Source: Gammaproteobacteria bacterium UBA4421 (GTDB lineage Bacteria; Pseudomonadota; Gammaproteobacteria; Pseudomonadales; Azotimanducaceae). Taken from it: a DNA stretch of 64,000 nucleotides. Below, in pieces: positions 1 to 10,306 of this stretch. The stretch spans positions 1 through 64,000 of the forward strand of contig DGQF01000060.1 of NCBI GenBank assembly GCA_002389675.1. Reading direction: 5' to 3'. The stretch's first letter is position 1. Every line of letters starts with the position of its first letter. The notes beneath the pieces were generated by a model. The model did not search any database, had not been told where the DNA came from, and saw only the letters and a list, made by a program, of their open reading frames with translations. A program made the translations under genes and the position numbers.

Positions 1-8
1 AGATATCC

Positions 9-1589
9 TCACTCCCACTCAATAGTCGCAGGTGGTTTGCTTGAAACATCATAAACCACTCGCGATACGGCCTCTATTTCATTAATGATTCGATTAGAGA
101 CGAGTTCAATCAAGTCATAGGGCAAGCGCGCACTGCGCGCGGTCATAAAATCGACGGTCTCCACGGCACGCAACGCAATAACATGCGCATATCGCCGCGC
201 ATCTCCAACAACCCCAACGGACTTTACGGGCAAATAAACTGCAAAGGCTTGGCTAACCTGCTCGTAAAGCCCAGCGGCGCGCAGCTCCGTGAGAAAAATA
301 TGGTCTGCACGACGCAAAACATCGGCATATTCCGCTTTGACTTCCCCCAGAATTCGAACCCCTAACCCCGGCCCCGGAAACGGGTGACGAAACACCAGCG
401 AATCTGGCAGACCCAGATGACGCCCAATTCGGCGAACCTCATCTTTGAACAGCTCTCGAAGTGGTTCCACTAAACTAAGGGCCATCCGAGCAGGCAAACC
501 GCCGACATTGTGATGCGACTTGATGACGTGGGCTTTGCCATATTTTGACGCTGCGGACTCAATTACGTCTGGATAAATCGTGCCCTGCGCGAGCCATTTG
601 ACTCCGTCTAACGCCAGGGCTTCTCGCTCAAATACGTCAATAAAAGTATTGCCAATCGCCTTACGCTTATCTTCAGGATCACTTAAACCGGCCAGCTTCT
701 GCATAAATTCATCTTTTGCATCCACGGTTTTTATCTGCAGCGCTAGGCTGCTGCCAATTCCACTATCCGGCGCAAAAGCGGCTTCAACTTCATCGCGCTC
801 ATGCAAACGTAGGAGGCCATTATCAACAAAAATACACGTTAATTGATCGCCTATTGCGCGCGCCAACAAAGCAGCGACCACAGAAGAGTCAACCCCGCCG
901 GAAAGCCCAAGAACAACCCGATCGCTGCCCACCTGAGCACGCACTTGCGCAATGGCATCCTCCACAATGTTTTCGGCAGTCCAACTCCCTTCACATCCAC
1001 AGATGTCCCTAGCGAAAACGCTGAATAGTTGGTCACCTTTGGCCGTATGTGTCACTTCGGGATGGAATTGCACCCCATACAGGCGACGTTGCGGATCTTC
1101 CATTGCCGCGATCGGGGCACTGGCCGTGCTAGCAGTCACCACAAATCCTTCCGGCAGTTTGGTCACCTTGTCACCGTGGCTCATCCAAACGTCCCTATGA
1201 CCAGCTTCAGCACCACCCAGCGCAGAAATAAGCAAACTGGGCTGCTCGGCGCGGATTTGAGCGTGACCAAACTCTCGCTGATCAGAGGCTTGTACAACAC
1301 CACCCAACTGCTCAGCCAACGTCTGCATGCCGTAACAGATGCCCAAAATTGGGACACCCATCGCAAGCATTGCTTCCGGAAGCCTCGGTGTCGACCCCGC
1401 AGTTACTGTCTCGGGCCCTCCCGAAAGGATGACGCCCATTGGCGCATATTCAGCAATGAAGTGATCCGGCACATCAAAAGGGTGGATTTCACAATACACA
1501 CCACACTCACGCACCCGGCGGGCAATGAGTTGGGTATATTGCGAACCAAAATCGATTATCAGCAAACGCTGGTCATGAATATTAGGCAC
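9..1589 (-). CDS. guaA: GMP synthase (glutamine-hydrolysing)
   Basis: Amidates XMP to GMP with glutamine and ATP in the cytoplasm, the last step of guanine nucleotide synthesis. The 526 residues match the usual two-domain enzyme. The N-terminal class I glutamine amidotransferase has the nucleophile Cys85 in GICYGMQ and the His176/Glu178 pair in VQFHPE. The ATP-pyrophosphatase P-loop LSGGVDSS lies at about 229-236, and the C-terminal dimerisation domain ends in the typical PPATIEWE. The start is GTG (GTG CCT AAT ATT), eight bases after the guaB stop, so the two form the usual guaBA operon. I see no clear Shine-Dalgarno, so translational coupling to guaB is plausible. Assignment is secure. Confidence 0.98.
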   Translation of the reverse strand: MPNIHDQRLLIIDFGSQYTQLIARRVRECGVYCEIHPFDVPDHFIAEYAPMGVILSGGPETVTAGSTPRLPEAMLAMGVPILGICYGMQTLAEQLGGVVQASDQREFGHAQIRAEQPSLLISALGGAEAGHRDVWMSHGDKVTKLPEGFVVTASTASAPIAAMEDPQRRLYGVQFHPEVTHTAKGDQLFSVFARDICGCEGSWTAENIVEDAIAQVRAQVGSDRVVLGLSGGVDSSVVAALLARAIGDQLTCIFVDNGLLRLHERDEVEAAFAPDSGIGSSLALQIKTVDAKDEFMQKLAGLSDPEDKRKAIGNTFIDVFEREALALDGVKWLAQGTIYPDVIESAASKYGKAHVIKSHHNVGGLPARMALSLVEPLRELFKDEVRRIGRHLGLPDSLVFRHPFPGPGLGVRILGEVKAEYADVLRRADHIFLTELRAAGLYEQVSQAFAVYLPVKSVGVVGDARRYAHVIALRAVETVDFMTARSARLPYDLIELVSNRIINEIEAVSRVVYDVSSKPPATIEWE

Positions 1590-1597
1590 GATAAATT

Positions 1598-3067
1598 CTA
1601 ACTTATGGGGTAATTGGGCGCTTCTTTTGTAATTGTCACATTATGTACATGCGACTCTGTCATGCTTGCCGAGCTGACGCGGACAAACTGAGGTTGTGTA
1701 CGCATTGCAGTCATATCAGCACAGCCGGTATAACCCATCGCGGCACGTACTCCGCCCATCATCTGATGCACAATCGGACCCACCGGTCCGCGGTAGGCAA
1801 CCCGTCCTTCAATGCCTTCGGGAACAAGTTTTCCGCCATCTCCCTCCACTTCCTGAAAATAGCGGTCGCTGGATCCATTGTTCTGAGACATGGCGCCTAG
1901 CGACCCCATACCACGGTAAGACTTATAGGTGCGCCCTTGGTAGAGTTCCACCTCACCTGGCGCCTCCTCGGTGCCCGCCAACAAGCTACCAACCATAACC
2001 ACACTTGCTCCAGCCGCGATCGCTTTGGCGATATCTCCAGAATATCGGATACCTCCGTCAGCGATTACCGGAATACCCGCCGGTTCAGCCGCTCGGCTGG
2101 CCTCAGCCACTGCCGTAATTTGTGGCACGCCAATACCTGAAACAATACGCGTGGTACAAATTGAACCTGGCCCGATTCCTACTTTTATCGCATCCGCACC
2201 TGCATCCATCAGCGCTCTGGCACCGTCGTAGGTGGCAATATTGCCACCGATAACCTCTAGTTCGGGATAAGTTTTTTTGATCCAGCTCACCCGCTCCAAC
2301 ACACCCTGGGAATGGCCATGCGCGGTGTCTACAACCACAACGTCTACGCCCGCCTCTACCAAAGCAGACACACGGTGATCCGTATCGTTGCTGGTCCCAA
2401 CACTGGCACCCACTCGCAGTTGACCCAGTTCATCTTTACAGGCCATCGGGTAAGCTTGCGCCTTGGCAATGTCTTTGACCGTAACCATCCCGGTCAACTC
2501 AAAAGCTTCATTGACCAACAACACTTTCTCGATCCGGTGTGCGTGCAACATTTGTTTAATTGATTCAAAGCTGGTGCCTTCTGGCGCGGTCACCAATCGG
2601 TCTTGAGGCGTCATGACTTCGCTCACTAACGCATGGGTACGCGTCTCAAAGCGCACATCGCGGCTTGTGACAATACCCACCAGCACATTGCCTTGCACAA
2701 CCGGAAGACCCGATATGCCGTTATCAAGCGTCACCTGATACAGGTCCTGCATTGTTGCCGTCGGGGCAATCGTAATTGGATCACGGATAATTCCCGACTC
2801 AAATTTCTTCACCGCACGAACTTTTTTAGCTTGTTGTTCAACGGTCATGTTCTTGTGAACAATCCCCACCCCGCCCTCTTGAGCAATGGCTATGGCTAAG
2901 CGCGCTTCCGTCACCGTATCCATTGCTGAGGAAACCAGTGGAATGTTTAACGCGATACGTTTTGTCAGTTGGGTGCGCAAAGACACCTCTGAGGGCAAAA
3001 CTTGAGAATAAGCAGGCAGAAGCAAGACGTCATCAAAGGTGAGTGCATCAGTTGCGATACGCAGCAT
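1598..3067 (-). CDS. guaB: Inosine-5'-monophosphate dehydrogenase
   Basis: Oxidises IMP to XMP with NAD+, the committed step to GMP. The 489-residue protein has a TIM-barrel catalytic domain interrupted by two CBS domains (about residues 93-203). The active-site loop GPGSICTTR carries the catalytic Cys304. I chose ATG at 3067, giving [13 protein letters not shown], over an in-frame TTG at 3082. The family begins here, and the promoter at 3090-3118 would place the transcript start near 3083, leaving no leader for the TTG. A GGGG run about ten bases upstream may serve as ribosome binding site. First gene of guaBA. Confidence 0.97.
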   Translation of the reverse strand: MLRIATDALTFDDVLLLPAYSQVLPSEVSLRTQLTKRIALNIPLVSSAMDTVTEARLAIAIAQEGGVGIVHKNMTVEQQAKKVRAVKKFESGIIRDPITIAPTATMQDLYQVTLDNGISGLPVVQGNVLVGIVTSRDVRFETRTHALVSEVMTPQDRLVTAPEGTSFESIKQMLHAHRIEKVLLVNEAFELTGMVTVKDIAKAQAYPMACKDELGQLRVGASVGTSNDTDHRVSALVEAGVDVVVVDTAHGHSQGVLERVSWIKKTYPELEVIGGNIATYDGARALMDAGADAIKVGIGPGSICTTRIVSGIGVPQITAVAEASRAAEPAGIPVIADGGIRYSGDIAKAIAAGASVVMVGSLLAGTEEAPGEVELYQGRTYKSYRGMGSLGAMSQNNGSSDRYFQEVEGDGGKLVPEGIEGRVAYRGPVGPIVHQMMGGVRAAMGYTGCADMTAMRTQPQFVRVSSASMTESHVHNVTITKEAPNYPIS

Positions 3068-3089
3068 TACGGAACCCCGCAAAACGCCT

Positions 3090-3118
3090 ATTTTATCGAT
3101 ACGCTGCGCTCATGTAAA
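3090..3118 (-). promoter_or_regulatory. Predicted sigma-70 promoter of guaBA
   Basis: On the minus strand, TTTACA (3113-3118) and TAAAAT (3090-3095) are separated by exactly 17 bases; each matches five of six consensus positions. The predicted transcript start near 3083 gives a leader of about 16 bases to the guaB ATG at 3067. It lies between the sulfatase stop and guaB, so guaBA is probably transcribed independently. Confidence 0.6.
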
Positions 3119-3120
3119 AC

Positions 3121-4644
3121 TTAGCGTGTCAGACGACGATCAAATTCTGGTCTGGCGCGGGGAATTGATGCCTTATGACGCGCAACCGCAGCTTCAATCG
3201 CCGCCAACACCTCTGGAAATTCAGCCGCAACGTCATAACGCTCCGCCGGGTCTTTATGCAGATGATGGAGCAGCGCAACGCTATGCTCGGTGCGCGCGGG
3301 CGGCTGCGAATAAGCCCCTTGAGTTACAAAATGTGCTTTCCAAGGTCCAAGGCGATAGGCCATTAACTCACCCGAGCGATAAAAAGGCATTTCTTGTCGA
3401 GGGCTGGCCTTGGACTGCAGCAGCGTTGAGGACAAATCAAAGCCATCCACACCTGAATCACCTGGGGCCCCCGCAAGCGCAGCCACCGTGGGGAAAATAT
3501 CCAGCATCGACCCTAATTCGCTGACAACCGCAGAGCGAATACGCCCCGGCCACCAAAATACCGTCGGCACCCGCATACCACCTTCAAAAGTGGTGCCTTT
3601 GCCCTGCGCCAGCAGCCCTGCCGAACCGCCTTCTGTCTTCATGGTCAACCAAGGTCCGTTATCACTGGTAAAAATCACCAACGTATTTTTTGCCAGCCCA
3701 TAAGCTTCAAGCGTCGCGACAATCTCTCCCACACTCCAATCGATCTCTTCGATTACGTCTCCGTATCGGCCACCCAGGCTACGATCGATGAAGGCCGGAC
3801 TGCGAAATAAGGGCGTGTGAGGCATTGCGTACGGAAGATACACAAAAAAGGGCTCCTCTTGTCCTGCCTTGATAAACTCAATCGCCGCCGCCGTATAACG
3901 CTGAGTCAAAGAGGCTTGCTCAGCAGGCCGTTCGATCTGTTGATCAACATAGTCTCCATCCACCCAACGCGAATGCATCAACGGCACGTTCCAGTAGCCA
4001 TTTTCTGGCGCAGCGTATTTCGCCGCTCGGCCGCCCAAAGAAGCGGCCACCTCAGCCTGTTTGCCCTGTGCGCTCAGCGCAATGATTTCATCAATGCTAA
4101 GTTCATCCACCCAATCCATGTCGTTCGAGTAAGGCAGACCCAACCATTCATCAAACCCATGGCGCGTCGGCCAGGCCGGCTTCGCGTCACCCAGATGCCA
4201 CTTACCAAATATACCGGTGCGATAGCCCTGATCTCGCAGCAGCTCCGCCAACGTCAACTCGCGATCTGGAAAACCGCCGGGGTCATTGGGAAAGTAAACC
4301 GCAATATTCTCACCATAGAGTCCAGTGCGAATCGGCAACCGCCCCGTCAAAAGCGCGCCTCGGCTAGGCGAGCATACGGGCGCCGCAGCATAAAAATCCG
4401 TCCAACGCTGGCCCTGCGCAGCCAAAGTATCAATATGTGGGGTGCGATTGTAGGGATGTCCAAAACTACCCAAGTCGCCATAACCAAGATCATCAGCGAA
4501 CAACACAATAATGTTCGGTTTGTCGGCAATCTGTGCGCTTTCATGGTTTTCTTGTGCCCACGAAAAGCCGATACCGCATAGGCCCACAAGCGCAACCCAA
4601 AGCTGGCTAAGACGACAACCAAACAACATGCTAATCATGCACAA
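3121..4644 (-). CDS. Exported sulfatase (arylsulfatase family)
   Basis: Predicted sulfate ester hydrolase of the type I (formylglycine) family. An N-terminal signal peptide (hydrophobic about 12-29, cleavage near SWAQ) sends it to the periplasm. The modification motif C91-S-P-S-R, followed by LLTGR, marks the cysteine converted to formylglycine. Metal ligands are visible in FADDLGYGD (51-52) and in FTSDNGP, with GKWHLGD in between. Length (507) is typical. The start is uncertain: ATG at 4644, 4638 or 4629; the first two overlap the upstream transporter stop (4631), which suggests coupled translation. The substrate cannot be read from sequence, and no formylglycine-generating enzyme is in the window. 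Confidence 0.9.
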   Translation of the reverse strand: MCMISMLFGCRLSQLWVALVGLCGIGFSWAQENHESAQIADKPNIIVLFADDLGYGDLGSFGHPYNRTPHIDTLAAQGQRWTDFYAAAPVCSPSRGALLTGRLPIRTGLYGENIAVYFPNDPGGFPDRELTLAELLRDQGYRTGIFGKWHLGDAKPAWPTRHGFDEWLGLPYSNDMDWVDELSIDEIIALSAQGKQAEVAASLGGRAAKYAAPENGYWNVPLMHSRWVDGDYVDQQIERPAEQASLTQRYTAAAIEFIKAGQEEPFFVYLPYAMPHTPLFRSPAFIDRSLGGRYGDVIEEIDWSVGEIVATLEAYGLAKNTLVIFTSDNGPWLTMKTEGGSAGLLAQGKGTTFEGGMRVPTVFWWPGRIRSAVVSELGSMLDIFPTVAALAGAPGDSGVDGFDLSSTLLQSKASPRQEMPFYRSGELMAYRLGPWKAHFVTQGAYSQPPARTEHSVALLHHLHKDPAERYDVAAEFPEVLAAIEAAVARHKASIPRARPEFDRRLTR

Positions 4645-5971
4645 GGTCCTCTTTTAAATATTTACCCGCTTGATAAAAATGATACGCCGACCAAATGTTA
4701 ACAAACGAAAATACAAATAAGCTGTAACGCAGCGACTCCTGTCCATAGTCCTCACGCAGCACATCACTGAGAATACCCACTGCCTGAGGACCCAGACCTA
4801 AACCCACAATGTTGAGAATAAATAACAACACCGCTGCCGCGACAGAGCGCATACGCAGGCTCACCAACCCTTGCGTTTGCGAGAATGTAGTTGCTTGGTA
4901 AAAATTACCCAACAGAATCGGTACGATTAAAAACAGGAGCGCCATCGCTGCCGTGTCAGCAAGATAAATGCCAAAAGAAAACGGTGCGCCTAACAGCAGT
5001 GCAACCGACACCACCCACAAATACCAACGCGTGTCCCGCGCGCCGTAACGATCAGCCATCCACCCCCCAAGAGCAATGCCAATGCCCCCGGGGATTCCCA
5101 AAATAAGGCCCAGATAGGTACCAACTTCACCCGTCTCCATGCCAAAAGAGCGTATCAAATAGGCAGGAACCCAGGTCACCACGCCGTACCCTACAAATGC
5201 CGTCAATGCAGCACCAAACGAAAGATGGCGAAACGCCCGCTTCGACCACAAATAGTTAAATGTCTCAAGCACCGTGGGCTGCACACCGACGTCTACCCGG
5301 CCTTCAGCCATACCCCGCATGGGTTCGCGCAAGCTCATGCGGACCACAATAGCTAAGATAATACCCGGCACACCCACCACGAAAAATGCCACCCGCCAGC
5401 CAAAAAACTCGTTCAACCAGCCGCCCGCCACAAATCCAAACAATATGCCTACCGGAATGCCCAGCGAGTAGATACCCAGCGCCGTTGCGCGTTTTTTTGC
5501 CGGGAAGTAATCCGCAATCATTGAATGCGCCGGTGGGCTACAGCCCGCCTCACCCACCCCAACACCAATCCGTGCCAGCAATAGGTGCCAGAAATTTTGT
5601 GCTAACCCCGAGACCGCAGTCATCGCGCTCCATATTGTTAGCGACACAGCGATCAAATTGCGGCGATTACCTTTGTCGGCATAGCGCGCAATAGGAATAC
5701 CAAGCGTGGCGTAAAATAGGGCAAAGGCAAACCCTGTTAGCAGGCCTAGCTGAGTATCCGACAAACCCAAATCTTGTTTGATCGGCTCAAGTAAAATCGA
5801 CAGTATCTGCCGATCGATAAAGTTGAAGGTATACACCACAACCAAAATACTCAGTGCGTAATGGCGTGCTGATTTACTAAAAACACTTGGGTCTGCAGCG
5901 TTCTCCGCTTGGGCCAGCGGGTTGGATGGTGATTCCGGCAATGTATACTCCCCTGTAACTTGAACCGACAT
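4631..5971 (-). CDS. MFS transporter (spinster-like)
   Basis: Inner-membrane secondary transporter with about 12 hydrophobic segments. The opening region VVYTFNFIDRQILSILLEP is characteristic of the spinster-like/hexuronate branch of the major facilitator superfamily, and the loop motif GIPIARYADKGNRR corresponds to the family's RxxDRxGRR-type signature. I favour ATG at 5971 (MSVQVTGEYTLPE, 447 residues). Upstream in-frame ATG 5998 and an earlier start at 6049 would run into the divergent CoA-transferase. It overlaps the sulfatase gene, so it may export or import a sulfated substrate or its product; that link is inference. Confidence 0.85.
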   Translation of the reverse strand: MSVQVTGEYTLPESPSNPLAQAENAADPSVFSKSARHYALSILVVVYTFNFIDRQILSILLEPIKQDLGLSDTQLGLLTGFAFALFYATLGIPIARYADKGNRRNLIAVSLTIWSAMTAVSGLAQNFWHLLLARIGVGVGEAGCSPPAHSMIADYFPAKKRATALGIYSLGIPVGILFGFVAGGWLNEFFGWRVAFFVVGVPGIILAIVVRMSLREPMRGMAEGRVDVGVQPTVLETFNYLWSKRAFRHLSFGAALTAFVGYGVVTWVPAYLIRSFGMETGEVGTYLGLILGIPGGIGIALGGWMADRYGARDTRWYLWVVSVALLLGAPFSFGIYLADTAAMALLFLIVPILLGNFYQATTFSQTQGLVSLRMRSVAAAVLLFILNIVGLGLGPQAVGILSDVLREDYGQESLRYSLFVFSFVNIWSAYHFYQAGKYLKEDLVHD

Positions 5972-7175
5972 GCTAGCGCTTATGTTATTAGAAGGCATCA
6001 CTGTTTTGGACCTTACTCGTGTCGTTGCCGGCCCAGCATGCACGCGCACGCTTTGCGACTATGGCGCAACAGTCATCAAAATAGAGCCTCCCCAAGGCGA
6101 TTTAATGCGCCAGGGTGTGCCCAAAACCAACGGCGTTGCGTTGGGGTTTGCACAACAAAATGTCGGCAAGCAGCATCTGTGTATTGACCTTAGCCAGCCG
6201 CAGGGGCAGGCAATCGCCCGCCAACTGGCCGAAAAATGTGACATCTTGGTCGAGAACTACCGTCCTGGCGTCGCCGCAAGACTGGGACTAGGCTATGACG
6301 CAGTCTGCCAAATCAACCCTGCGGTGATCTACTGTTCAATCAGCGGTTACGGGCAAACCGGCAGCGCCGCGCAACGACGCGCATATGCCCCCATCATTCA
6401 CGCTGAACTGGGTTTGCTCGCTATCAACGCCAGAGAACGCGGCACCGAACCCATGCCCGAAGCGGTCAGCCACGCAGATTTCGCGGTCGGTGCGCAAGCC
6501 GCCAGCGCCATTTTAGCCGCTCTTTTTTCGCGCGAGCGCCACGGCGCCGGGCAATATATCGACGTTTCCATGGCAGAGACCATGCTGGCGACTAACGAAT
6601 TCAGCGCCGTCGAAATCAACGGAGGATTTGGAGACGAAATCAGCCCTTTCCGTCCGGGCAAAGCCGCCCTACTGAAAATGGCTGACGGCAGTTGGGTGCA
6701 GGTTCCCGGAAACCCCACCACCTGGATCTTTGGAGTTGCAAAAGCGCTGGGGAAACAGCAGCAAATGGCAGAACTGGGCTGGCATTCGTCACAGGACACA
6801 CAAGGACAGGACACTCAGGTGCAAACCGTCATGCAATCCTGGGCAAATGCCTTTGACAGCGTCACCGACTTTGAGCGCGCTCTGGACAGCGCGCGCATAC
6901 CACTGGGTAAAGTCAAAAGTGTTGCCGCCGCCGTCAAGGAAAATTGGGCCGTAGATCGTGAGGTGCTATTGGAGGCTGACATAAATGGAACAAAACAAGC
7001 GATCCCTCGGTCACCGGCGCGTTTTTCAGACACTGCGGTTGGGCCACGAAGCGGCGCCTACCTGCGCGGCGCAGACAATCGTGCATGCCTCAAATCACTC
7101 TTAGAGCTGACAGACCAAGAGCTGGATTCGCTAGAGCACCAAGGCGTACTCCAACAAGAGCAACCGATTGCGTAA
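5970..7175 (+). CDS. CaiB/BaiF family (class III) CoA-transferase
   Basis: Predicted to move CoA between carboxylic acids in the cytoplasm. The family pattern is clear: GITVLDLTRVVAGP at the start, DYGATVIKIEPP, LVENYRPGVAARLGLGYD, and SISGYGQTG. A catalytic aspartate candidate is in SHADFAVGAQAA, at the position that forms the aspartyl-CoA intermediate in formyl-CoA transferase. At 401 residues it is full length. ATG 5970 or ATG 5982 may be the start; the latter aligns better with family N-termini. The 5970 ATG shares the tetramer CATG with the start of the divergent transporter. Donor and acceptor are unknown. Confidence 0.9.
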   Translation: MLALMLLEGITVLDLTRVVAGPACTRTLCDYGATVIKIEPPQGDLMRQGVPKTNGVALGFAQQNVGKQHLCIDLSQPQGQAIARQLAEKCDILVENYRPGVAARLGLGYDAVCQINPAVIYCSISGYGQTGSAAQRRAYAPIIHAELGLLAINARERGTEPMPEAVSHADFAVGAQAASAILAALFSRERHGAGQYIDVSMAETMLATNEFSAVEINGGFGDEISPFRPGKAALLKMADGSWVQVPGNPTTWIFGVAKALGKQQQMAELGWHSSQDTQGQDTQVQTVMQSWANAFDSVTDFERALDSARIPLGKVKSVAAAVKENWAVDREVLLEADINGTKQAIPRSPARFSDTAVGPRSGAYLRGADNRACLKSLLELTDQELDSLEHQGVLQQEQPIA

Positions 7176-7183
7176 ACGCCCCC

Positions 7184-8365
7184 CTATGCCGCGCTGAATA
7201 TCGGCAAAATTTCAAAAGGTTGTTTCAGTACAGGTGACGCCGCCACTCCAAGCCAACCTTGGATCGCGGTTGCATAAACCGATCGAAAATCCAGCGTATA
7301 GGCCATGTTATCGCCATCGACTAAATCAGTGAGACTGGGCTGGCGTCCATAATGACCACCACGAACGGGGCGACCGGCTAAAAACATCACGTTTGCACTG
7401 CCGTGATCGGTCCCGAGATTGGCATTTTCTGGCACCCGCCGGCCAAATTCAGAATAAACCATCACCACCACTCGATCAGCGTGGCCCATCCGCTCTAAGT
7501 CTTGAATGAACCCATGTATGCCGTCACAGGCATAACTGAGTAACCGACGGTGCAGTGCCGGCTGCTGCACGTGCGTATCAAATGCATTATTGCGAAAAGA
7601 CACGTGGTAAAGCGGCGTTGACAGTCCAGCGTCAATACAAGCCGCAACTTTAGGCAGATCCATCGGTGCAATACCGTAATCGATCGGTGATTGGTAAGCC
7701 TCCCAGGCCTGTCGAATCCGCTGCGAGGATATCTGTGCACTTTGATTCACCGCACGCAAAAACGCGCGCGCATCATTTTTGCTGGTGACTGAAGTAATGG
7801 CATCTGCAGGAATATCGCTCATCCAACGGTCACGCTGAAAGCGTTGCGGGTCATCAAATACCAGCGGGGTATGACGCGCGCTCTTGACCGCCAACGATTG
7901 TTGCGAGCCAATATTAATCAGCAAATCATCTTGCCTGCGATGCGCAATTTGATCCGCTACTCGGCCCATCCACCCAAATTCATCACCACGATGCGGCACC
8001 CCTGTGTGCCAGTAGGCCATTGCATTGAAATGAGAGTAGGAAGGTCGCTCGTACCCACAACCATGAACGATGGCCAAATCGCCACTCTGCCATAACCGCT
8101 GCAGCCCTAGCATACCGGGATTAAACCCATAGAAATCGTCGAGCTCCAGGGTTGCTGTGCGCTTTATACCCAGCGTCGGCCGACGTTGGTAATACGCATC
8201 GTCCGCAAACGGCACAATGGTATTGAGGCCATCATTACCCCCGGACAATTCCACCGCCACCAGAATCTTATCGGCTGCGTCTCCCCGTGCCGCGGCACTC
8301 AACCAGGGCATTTGGACCATTCCGGCTGCCGCACTGGCAGCGGCTAAAAATTGACGTCTTTTCAT
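7184..8365 (-). CDS. DUF1501 family exported protein
   Basis: A 393-residue protein of the DUF1501 family, related to the sulfatase/alkaline-phosphatase fold. It begins with MKRRQFLAAASAAAG, a twin-arginine signal, so it is probably exported folded. The family block VAVELSGGNDGLNTIVPF follows the signal, and FGRRVPENANLGTDHGSAN lies near the C-terminus. It lies four bases after the DUF1800 gene in the same direction, the conserved partner arrangement of this family. Biochemical function is not established. It converges with the CoA-transferase gene. Confidence 0.9.
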   Translation of the reverse strand: MKRRQFLAAASAAAGMVQMPWLSAAARGDAADKILVAVELSGGNDGLNTIVPFADDAYYQRRPTLGIKRTATLELDDFYGFNPGMLGLQRLWQSGDLAIVHGCGYERPSYSHFNAMAYWHTGVPHRGDEFGWMGRVADQIAHRRQDDLLINIGSQQSLAVKSARHTPLVFDDPQRFQRDRWMSDIPADAITSVTSKNDARAFLRAVNQSAQISSQRIRQAWEAYQSPIDYGIAPMDLPKVAACIDAGLSTPLYHVSFRNNAFDTHVQQPALHRRLLSYACDGIHGFIQDLERMGHADRVVVMVYSEFGRRVPENANLGTDHGSANVMFLAGRPVRGGHYGRQPSLTDLVDGDNMAYTLDFRSVYATAIQGWLGVAASPVLKQPFEILPIFSAA

Positions 8366-8369
8366 AACT

Positions 8370-10193
8370 CTACCCTAATTGGTACTCCGGCAAGCTGAGC
8401 ATCACGTGCAATAGCTTACGCAAGGGATCCTCAAGATAAGTTGCGGCCTCTGGCAATGTATTGCCGCCCAATTCTTTGGATAAAAATGCTGTCAGGCGCT
8501 GTTTGTCAGACGCCTGCAACGGCACCAAAAAAAACGTCTTGGCCAACAGATTTACCGCATCGCGACTCGTCAAACACCCGGCATCCAGCACCCATGCACT
8601 AAGGTTTATCGCCGCAGGGCGCCTAGGTGTTGGCTTCACTCGCTCTAACGCCATCTGCCAGCCTCGCATGCTGCCCAGACGAGTATTAAAGTCTTCATCA
8701 CGATCAGCCATCAGATTAGACGCCGCCATCGTTTGCTCACCACCACTGATCCCGGTTGGCCGAGTGGCAGCGGAAATACTCATGCCCTGACGCAAACGAT
8801 CTTGAACATTGACGATTTCAGCCGTATAGCTGGGATAACGATCGGGGGGCACAAATCCGATATCCGGGTACAACACCTCTAATATAAAATTGTTGCGCTC
8901 AAACATTAGGCTCGGCGTGATCCAGCTGCGGCCCTGCGACCAACCCGCCACGGTCGGCGGATGCATCAATCGTTGACCTAAGGCGCCACTGACCACATTA
9001 AAATCAGGCACACCCGGGACTTCACTCAAGCCCAGAAAGCGATAAGTTGAAACCATCAACTCCACCGGACTTTTGATATGCGATCCTCTGTTGCCTGAAT
9101 CGTAAAAATCATTCGACAGGAACAAGGTGCGCAAAAAAGCGGCGATATCAAACTCCAAATCGCTCAGCAGTCGGCCCAATTGAGCTTCGTCCTCGGCGCG
9201 CAGGTCTTGATTGACAAAATAGCGGTAGAGTTTCGCTCCGATGTACTGGGCCGTCGACGGTTGATCCATAATCAGGTCTATAATCTCAACGCCGTCAAAG
9301 TTGCCGCGACGACCTAAAAAGGTCTTCATCTGTCGATCGTGTTCTTGTTCAACGAGATGAAAATCCAGGCCACGATAATTCCAGCCGGTAAACGCTCGCG
9401 CGGCCTCCTGCACATCTTTTTCACCGTAGTGACCGACGCCCATTGTGAACAGTTCCATGATTTCACGGGCAAAGTTCTCATTGGGTGAATCCTTCACGTT
9501 GACCCCCGCGTCGAGGAACACCAACATTGCGGGATCGGTCGCGACAGCCACCATCAACTCGCGAAAGCGCCCAAGACCCAGATCATGGAATAGCGCCAAT
9601 TGCTGCAACATCTTTCGGTAATCACGTACTTTGTCTTCGTTGGTGGCAAAGTGGCCATGCCAAAACAAAGCTATTTTTTCCTGCAACGGATGGGGCGTCG
9701 AAAGCATCCGGTTGGCCCACCAATAGGCAACCCTATCTGTTTCCAATCGACTGGCACGTAGCCAGTAAAAAAATTTGTTCACGACCGGCTGCAGCGGCCG
9801 ATTACCAGCGGGTTTGACGCTCACACCTAACGCGTGACCCTGTCGTCGCGCTAGTGTGGTTGTCGCTGGCCGGCTTGGGGGGAAAGGATCCAAACCCACA
9901 TCAAAAATATCCGAGGCATCAAATTCCACCGCCAGTGGTTGACCCTTACCCACAATAAATTGCTCAACCGCATCTTGCGCAGACAACAGCGCTAGAGAAT
10001 CTAACTCCTCTTGTGTGGCACCAAAGCCGGCTCTGGAGGCCAAGTGAGCCGCGTTGGAGCGACTCCAATCCGCATCCTGCAGGGGGCTGAGGTCCAACTC
10101 TGCATGGGCCGAAAAAGACAGCATCGATGCGAATACCAAGCCCCTTGGATAACCGCCAAAGGATTTAACAGCGCGTCCACTCAGCATCATCAA
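8370..10193 (-). CDS. DUF1800 family exported protein
   Basis: A 607-residue DUF1800 protein, the usual operon partner of DUF1501. The N-terminus carries a probable signal peptide (FASMLSFSAHA, cleavage before EL). Family features include AAHLASRAGFGAT near residue 50, KIALFWHGHFAT, and the block NENFAREIMELFTMGVGHYGE with the paired FTGWNYRG. The start is one of three consecutive ATG codons at 10193-10185. Function is unknown. The sulfatase and transporter lie only 2.3 kb beyond DUF1501, but a gene on the other strand intervenes. Confidence 0.9.
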   Translation of the reverse strand: MMMLSGRAVKSFGGYPRGLVFASMLSFSAHAELDLSPLQDADWSRSNAAHLASRAGFGATQEELDSLALLSAQDAVEQFIVGKGQPLAVEFDASDIFDVGLDPFPPSRPATTTLARRQGHALGVSVKPAGNRPLQPVVNKFFYWLRASRLETDRVAYWWANRMLSTPHPLQEKIALFWHGHFATNEDKVRDYRKMLQQLALFHDLGLGRFRELMVAVATDPAMLVFLDAGVNVKDSPNENFAREIMELFTMGVGHYGEKDVQEAARAFTGWNYRGLDFHLVEQEHDRQMKTFLGRRGNFDGVEIIDLIMDQPSTAQYIGAKLYRYFVNQDLRAEDEAQLGRLLSDLEFDIAAFLRTLFLSNDFYDSGNRGSHIKSPVELMVSTYRFLGLSEVPGVPDFNVVSGALGQRLMHPPTVAGWSQGRSWITPSLMFERNNFILEVLYPDIGFVPPDRYPSYTAEIVNVQDRLRQGMSISAATRPTGISGGEQTMAASNLMADRDEDFNTRLGSMRGWQMALERVKPTPRRPAAINLSAWVLDAGCLTSRDAVNLLAKTFFLVPLQASDKQRLTAFLSKELGGNTLPEAATYLEDPLRKLLHVMLSLPEYQLG

Positions 10194-10254
10194 CTTCCTC
10201 CCTGGACATATAACAACCCTGAGGCGTCAGCCGAAACTCTATCATTATTTGATC

Positions 10255-10272
10255 CGCGGGGCGCAGCCCGCG
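10255..10272. promoter_or_regulatory. GC-rich hairpin in a divergent promoter region
   Basis: CGCGGG (10255-10260) pairs perfectly with CCCGCG (10267-10272) around a six-base loop, in the 113-base gap between the divergent DUF1800 and aldo/keto reductase genes. A weak -10-like TAGAAT follows at 10273-10278. It may be an operator or a leader hairpin; no function can be proven. Confidence 0.3.
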
Positions 10273-10306
10273 TAGAATCAGGACAATATTTCATTGGACC
10301 TTCACT

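Noticed and set aside
1029-1601. 190-residue open frame on the plus strand
   Set aside because: Antisense shadow of guaA.
3817-4581. 254-residue open frame on the plus strand
   Set aside because: It is antisense to the sulfatase and shows no domain or plausible composition.
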